Below are positions 60,825 through 64,000 of a stretch of 64,000 nucleotides of DNA, piece after piece. The position numbers were made by a program, and so were the translations under genes. Source of the stretch: Rhodobacterales bacterium (lineage in GTDB: Bacteria; Pseudomonadota; Alphaproteobacteria; Rhizobiales; Stappiaceae); NCBI GenBank assembly GCA_008107755.1, contig VIRH01000044.1, positions 1-64,000 on the forward strand. Direction: 5' to 3'. Numbering within the stretch: the first letter of the stretch is position 1; each line of letters opens with the position of its first letter. The notes under the pieces were generated by a model, which did no database searches, was not told the origin of the DNA, and worked only from the letters and a program-made list of their open reading frames with translations.

Positions 60825-61604
60825 ATGCAGGCGGACGCCGGGGAGCGCAAGATTCAGGACCGTGACATCTCCCTGACCTTTGCAAAGGGCATGGCGGTCT
60901 TGAAGGCGTTCGACACGAGCTCGACCCATCTGACCCTGCCGCAGATCGCCAAGATAACGGGACTGGACCGGGCCACGACGCGCCGACTGGTGCTGACCCT
61001 CGTGCACCTTGGCTATGTCAAACAGGAAGACAGGGTGTTTTCCCTGACGCCGCGCATTCTGGTGCTGGCGGGCGGCTTCCTGCAGGGTCGCCAGTTCGGC
61101 AAGACCATCGAGCCGGTCATGCGCAGTTTCTCCAACCAGATCTCGGAGCCGATTTCGATGGCGATGGTGGATGGCGATCAGGCTGTCTATGTTGCCCACG
61201 CCGGAGCAAAGGCCAATTCCGTCAGCATCGGATTTACCGTCGGCTCCAGGCTGCCCCTGCTCAGCAGCGCCATCGGCCGCGCGCTCCTGGCCGGATTTCC
61301 CGCAGCGGAAGCCGAAGAACTGATCGCCTCGGCGCCGCTGACGCCTTATACGGATGTCACCAACCTCGACCGGGCCTCCATTTCAGCTGACGTGGCGGAG
61401 ATTTCGCGTCGCGGATATTCCTCTGTCATTGGCGAATTCGAGGCCGGGGTCGCGGCCATAGCGGTCCCCATCCGCTCGGACAATGCCGAACCCGGCGCGA
61501 TCGGCGTTTCAGGGGACGCCTCGCGTTTCGAAGATCCGCAAGTGAGGCAGAACATCATTGCCACACTGCGCGAGTGCGCCAAGGTGCTCGCAGGTCTGCT
61601 TTGA
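60825..61604 (+). CDS. IclR family transcriptional regulator (PcaR/PobR-like)
   Basis: A 259-residue IclR protein: winged helix at about 20-80 (LTFAKGMAVLKAFDTSSTHL, AKITGLDRATTRRLVLTLVH, LGYVKQEDRVFSLTPRIL), then the effector domain with GSRLPLLSSAIGRALLAGFP and GEFEAGVAAIAVPIRSDN typical of the beta-ketoadipate regulator subgroup. ATG 60825 has AGGAG at good spacing; the frame open to 60591 is ignored. It lies between the oxygenase and TRAP operons and presumably controls both through boxes at 58026 and 61722. Confidence 0.87.
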   Translation: MQADAGERKIQDRDISLTFAKGMAVLKAFDTSSTHLTLPQIAKITGLDRATTRRLVLTLVHLGYVKQEDRVFSLTPRILVLAGGFLQGRQFGKTIEPVMRSFSNQISEPISMAMVDGDQAVYVAHAGAKANSVSIGFTVGSRLPLLSSAIGRALLAGFPAAEAEELIASAPLTPYTDVTNLDRASISADVAEISRRGYSSVIGEFEAGVAAIAVPIRSDNAEPGAIGVSGDASRFEDPQVRQNIIATLRECAKVLAGLL

Positions 61605-61653
61605 GCGGCAATTGGCGATTGCCAATCATCTATGCATGCCTAAAAAAGCAACG

Positions 61654-61671
61654 CGAAACTGGAAGGTTTCG
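61654..61671. promoter_or_regulatory. Palindrome just upstream of the TRAP promoter
   Basis: CGAAAC-TGGAAG-GTTTCG, 6-bp perfect arms, ending 1 bp before the -35 candidate at 61673. Placed to act as an activator or repressor site for the TRAP operon. Also nearby, ATTGGC-GATT-GCCAAT follows the IclR stop at about 61611-61626. Confidence 0.45.
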
Positions 61672-61672
61672 T

Positions 61673-61700
61673 TTGACAGCGAAGGCTTGGATGATACCAT
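61673..61700 (+). promoter_or_regulatory. Sigma70-like promoter of the second TRAP operon
   Basis: TTGACA (61673-61678) and TACCAT (61695-61700) separated by 16 bp, 78 bp upstream of dctP. The -35 is a perfect consensus; the -10 is weak, consistent with regulation. Confidence 0.5.
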
Positions 61701-61721
61701 TTGATCAATAAACAATAATTT

Positions 61722-61736
61722 GCGCGATAATCGCAC
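61722..61736. promoter_or_regulatory. IclR-type operator candidate upstream of dctP
   Basis: GCGCGATAATCGCAC differs at only two positions from the PcaR box GTTCGATAATCGCAC (as recalled) and shares the GATA(A/T)TCG core with the site at 58026-58040. It lies downstream of the promoter at 61673-61700, where binding would block transcription. Supports joint control of uptake and oxygenation. Confidence 0.55.
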
Positions 61737-61778
61737 AACTTTGATGCGAGTGCTATCACCAACCATTCGGGGAATTCC

Positions 61779-62792
61779 ATGAAATTCAAAGTCCTATCCG
61801 CAACGCTTGTCTCCCTCGGCCTGTTCGCCACGGCATCAAAGGCCGAGACGCTTCGCTATGCTCACTTCATGCCGGCACAGAGCTGGCAGCAGAGCACCAT
61901 GTTTGAAGCCTGGGCGGATGCTGTCGACAAGGAGTCCGACGGCGAACTGAGCGTGAAGATCTTCCCGGCCCAGACACTCGGCAAGGCCCCCAGCGGCTAC
62001 GACAACGCGAAGAATGGCGTTGCCGACATTGCCTGGACGGTCCAGGGCTATACGGCCGGCCGTTTTCCGCTGAGCCAGATCATGGAACTGCCGGGTTTGT
62101 TCAAGACCGCCGAAGTCGGCTCCTGCGCCTTCCAGAAGCTTTATGAATCCGGCGCTCTCGATGAAGAATACAAGGACACCCACGTCCTCTTCGTCCACAC
62201 GCATGGCCCCGGCCAGCTGCACATGGGCAACGAGCCGGTGAAGGCCCTTGGCGATCTGAAGGGTCTCAAGCTGCGCCGCCCGACTGCGGTGATCGGCACG
62301 CTTCTTGGAGAGCTGGGCGCAGAGCCTGTCGGCCTGCCTGCGCCGGCCATCTATGAAAACCTCGAACGCGGTGTGATCGACGGCTACATGCTGACCTGGG
62401 AGTCCGTGGAAGCCTTCCGTCTGGCGGAACTGACAAAATATCACACTGACTTCGGCTTCTATTCGCTCGCCTTTGTCACCACGATGAACAAGCGCAAGTA
62501 TGACGCCCTCTCTCCCAAGGCCAAGGCGGCCGTGGATGCCAACTCCGGCATGAAATGGTCGCTGATCGCGGGCAAGGGGTACGACGACGCGGATGCCGCC
62601 GCCATTCAGTCCCTCAAGGACAGCTCCGAAACCTTCGAGATTCCGGAGGCGGAAATGGCGGAATGGCAGGCAGCCGCTGCCCGCGCAAAAGACATCTACC
62701 TGAGTGAACTGGATGGGAAGGGTCTTCCGGGTACGGAAACCTACAAGGCGGTCCAGGGCTACGTCAGTGAGTGTCAGTCCGAACTGAACTGA
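61779..62792 (+). CDS. dctP: TRAP transporter substrate-binding protein (DctP family)
   Basis: A 337-residue periplasmic binding protein. Signal peptide MKFKVLSATLVSLGLFATAS with cleavage near SKA-ET; mature part TLRYAHFMPAQSWQQSTMFE; conserved Arg region DLKGLKLRRPTAVIGTLLGE; ENLERGVIDGYMLTWESVEA. It belongs to a different subgroup than the DctP at 10485. It presumably collects the substrate of the oxygenase module for DctQM, encoded next. Preceded by a promoter and operator candidates at 61654-61736. Confidence 0.9.
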   Translation: MKFKVLSATLVSLGLFATASKAETLRYAHFMPAQSWQQSTMFEAWADAVDKESDGELSVKIFPAQTLGKAPSGYDNAKNGVADIAWTVQGYTAGRFPLSQIMELPGLFKTAEVGSCAFQKLYESGALDEEYKDTHVLFVHTHGPGQLHMGNEPVKALGDLKGLKLRRPTAVIGTLLGELGAEPVGLPAPAIYENLERGVIDGYMLTWESVEAFRLAELTKYHTDFGFYSLAFVTTMNKRKYDALSPKAKAAVDANSGMKWSLIAGKGYDDADAAAIQSLKDSSETFEIPEAEMAEWQAAAARAKDIYLSELDGKGLPGTETYKAVQGYVSECQSELN

Positions 62793-62879
62793 TCAGCAGT
62801 ACTGATCGAGAGGGGCGGGGGCCCGGTGACAGTCTGCGCCGGGTTCCATCGATTTGTCGCGGGACGGGACGGAAGCGAG

Positions 62880-63410
62880 ATGAGCAGATCGGCACATCAT
62901 CACGACCTCATGTCGCGGGTGGTCTCGGTCACCACGCGCGCATGCGAGGTTGTCGCAAGCACGGCCATTCTGGGGCTGTTTGGCGTGGTTGCGATCAATA
63001 TCCTGATGCGGGCACTGTTCGATGCCTCGGGCGCGGAGATCAATCTGATGATCCCCGGCGCCGTGGAACTGGCGAAATATGCGCTGTTGATCGCCGTCTT
63101 TGCCGCCCTGCCGGCTGCGCTGGAAAACGGCCTGATCCGGGTGGATGTCCTGACCGGCTTGATGTCGAGGCGCTCGCAGGCGCTCATCGACCGCTTCTGG
63201 TTCCTGGCGCTTTTTCTCTTTGTCGCCGCTCTGGTCTGGCTCTTCGCTGCGCAGGGTGTGGAAACCTGGGAGCGGGGCGAGGTCACGCAGGACTGGGGGA
63301 TCCCGCTCTGGATCTTTTACATGGTCATCGCTGTTGAATGCGCAGCCTTCGCGGTGGTCTCGCTCGCCGTCACCCTCAACCCTGCCCTGATCAAATCGGA
63401 GCCGGCGTAA
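62880..63410 (+). CDS. dctQ: TRAP transporter small permease (DctQ family)
   Basis: A 176-residue membrane protein with four hydrophobic helices; VVAINILMRALFDASGAEIN after the first helix is the DctQ pattern. ATG 62880 has GGAAG upstream and is chosen over GTG 62826. Stop and next start overlap (TAATG). Small subunit of the second TRAP carrier. Confidence 0.87.
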   Translation: MSRSAHHHDLMSRVVSVTTRACEVVASTAILGLFGVVAINILMRALFDASGAEINLMIPGAVELAKYALLIAVFAALPAALENGLIRVDVLTGLMSRRSQALIDRFWFLALFLFVAALVWLFAAQGVETWERGEVTQDWGIPLWIFYMVIAVECAAFAVVSLAVTLNPALIKSEPA

Positions 63411-64000
63411 TGGATCCTTTGTTTGTCGGCCTGGTGTCCATCGCGTTTCTTTTCGTGATCGTTCTGCTTGGCGCTCCGGTCGGATTGGCCATGGCCATTG
63501 TCGGTGTCGGCGGTTTCGGCGTGATCGTCGGTTTTGACGCCGCATTCTCGGTGTTGCAGACATCCGCTTTCGAGACGGCTTCCAGCTATTCCTTCACCCT
63601 CGTGCCGCTCTTCATGCTGATGGGCAACCTGATATCCCAGTCGGGCATGGCTGCCGATCTTTTCCGCGGTGCGGAGCGGCTGACCCGGGGACAACCGGGC
63701 GGGCTTGGGGTCGCAGGTGTCACCGCAAGCGCGGTCTTTTCCACGGTCTCCGGTTCCTCCCTTGCCACAGCCTCGACAATGACGAAGGTCGCCTATCCGG
63801 AGATGCTGAAACGCGGATATGATCAGCGTCTTGCGGCCGGGTCGCTGGCGGCCGGCGGCACGCTCGGCATCATGATTCCTCCCTCGATCGCCCTGCTGCT
63901 TTATGCGCTGATCACCGAACAGTCGGTGGGCGAGATGTTTCTGGCCGGCATCCTCCCGGGCGTTCTGGGGTATGTTCTCTACGTGATCACGGTGCAGATC
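63410..64000 (+). CDS. dctM: TRAP transporter large permease (DctM family), N-terminal part (cut by window edge)
   Basis: The ATG at 63410 overlaps the dctQ stop. The 197 codons present encode MDPLFVGLVSIAFLFVIVLL, the loop TLVPLFMLMGNLISQSG and VFSTVSGSSLATASTMTKVA, conserved in DctM, then GTLGIMIPPSIALLLYALIT. The reading frame is open to the right edge, so about half of the usual 430 residues lie outside. Forms the ion-coupled channel of the second TRAP system. Confidence 0.9.
   Translation, partial: MDPLFVGLVSIAFLFVIVLLGAPVGLAMAIVGVGGFGVIVGFDAAFSVLQTSAFETASSYSFTLVPLFMLMGNLISQSGMAADLFRGAERLTRGQPGGLGVAGVTASAVFSTVSGSSLATASTMTKVAYPEMLKRGYDQRLAAGSLAAGGTLGIMIPPSIALLLYALITEQSVGEMFLAGILPGVLGYVLYVITVQI

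Noticed and set aside
1-64000. CRISPR arrays, tRNA or rRNA genes, prophage and replication origins
   Set aside because: No regularly spaced repeats, cloverleaf-like sequences, phage structural genes or iteron/DnaA-box clusters were recognised by eye; a tRNA or covariance-model scan would be decisive.

Overview
The window looks like an accessory, catabolism-rich part of a high-GC alphaproteobacterial genome. A MucR-type zinc-finger regulator, two TRAP transporters, an alphaproteobacterial-style nicotinate phosphoribosyltransferase and several compact uptake-plus-catabolism clusters suggest the Hyphomicrobiales/Rhodobacterales, possibly a marine Stappiaceae-like organism. The genus is an inference. 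No rRNA, tRNA, CRISPR array or replication origin was seen.

Layout. 1-103: start of an IS110-family transposase cut by the window edge. 289-13379: module A, two divergent operons around a GntR/UTRA regulator. Leftward genes encode a tautomerase-NTF2 fusion, HyuB and HyuA (hydantoinase/oxoprolinase type), an isochorismatase-like protein without the catalytic Cys, an isocitrate-lyase/PEP-mutase family lyase and a FAD oxidoreductase. Rightward genes encode a LeuC/LeuD-like hydro-lyase and a DctPQM TRAP transporter. Together they could import a cyclic imide or hydantoin-like compound, open it, hydrate a substituted maleate and cleave the resulting malate (inference). 13534-22568: a nucleotidyltransferase-fold gene with paired inverted repeats over its start, a decayed IS3 fragment, TetR with an RND efflux pair, an MFS carrier and MucR. 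22569-25440: IS66 and IS5 remnants around an intact pncB. 25514-34813: module B, polyamine uptake and breakdown (aldehyde dehydrogenase, acetylpolyamine amidohydrolase, PotABCD-type ABC transporter, AraC regulator, class III aminotransferase). 35091-35924: an IS6 element without target duplication.

36203-53221: module C. A leftward operon encodes a two-subunit E1, an E2 split over two genes, a succinate-semialdehyde-type dehydrogenase, an M24 protein, an SDR and an unusual regulator that fuses a winged helix to a solute-binding-protein domain. The divergent operon encodes an Rbs-type ABC importer with two different permeases, a second paralogous SDR, a beta-hydroxyacid dehydrogenase and a ThuA-domain protein. 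The substrate is probably a sugar, polyol or related compound, but the sequence does not identify it.

53415-54377: a small membrane protein and a divergent MarR regulator with two clear operator palindromes. 54732-64000: module D, the most unusual part. A leftward operon encodes a ferredoxin reductase, a flavodoxin and a glutamine-synthetase-family ligase. A divergent rightward set encodes a Rieske-only protein, a ring-hydroxylating-oxygenase catalytic subunit whose Rieske domain is missing, an unrecognised 243-residue protein, an IclR regulator and a TRAP transporter. IclR-type operator candidates lie both in the divergent promoter and upstream of the TRAP genes, which suggests one regulon for uptake and oxygenation of an amine- or ring-containing substrate, perhaps after gamma-glutamylation.
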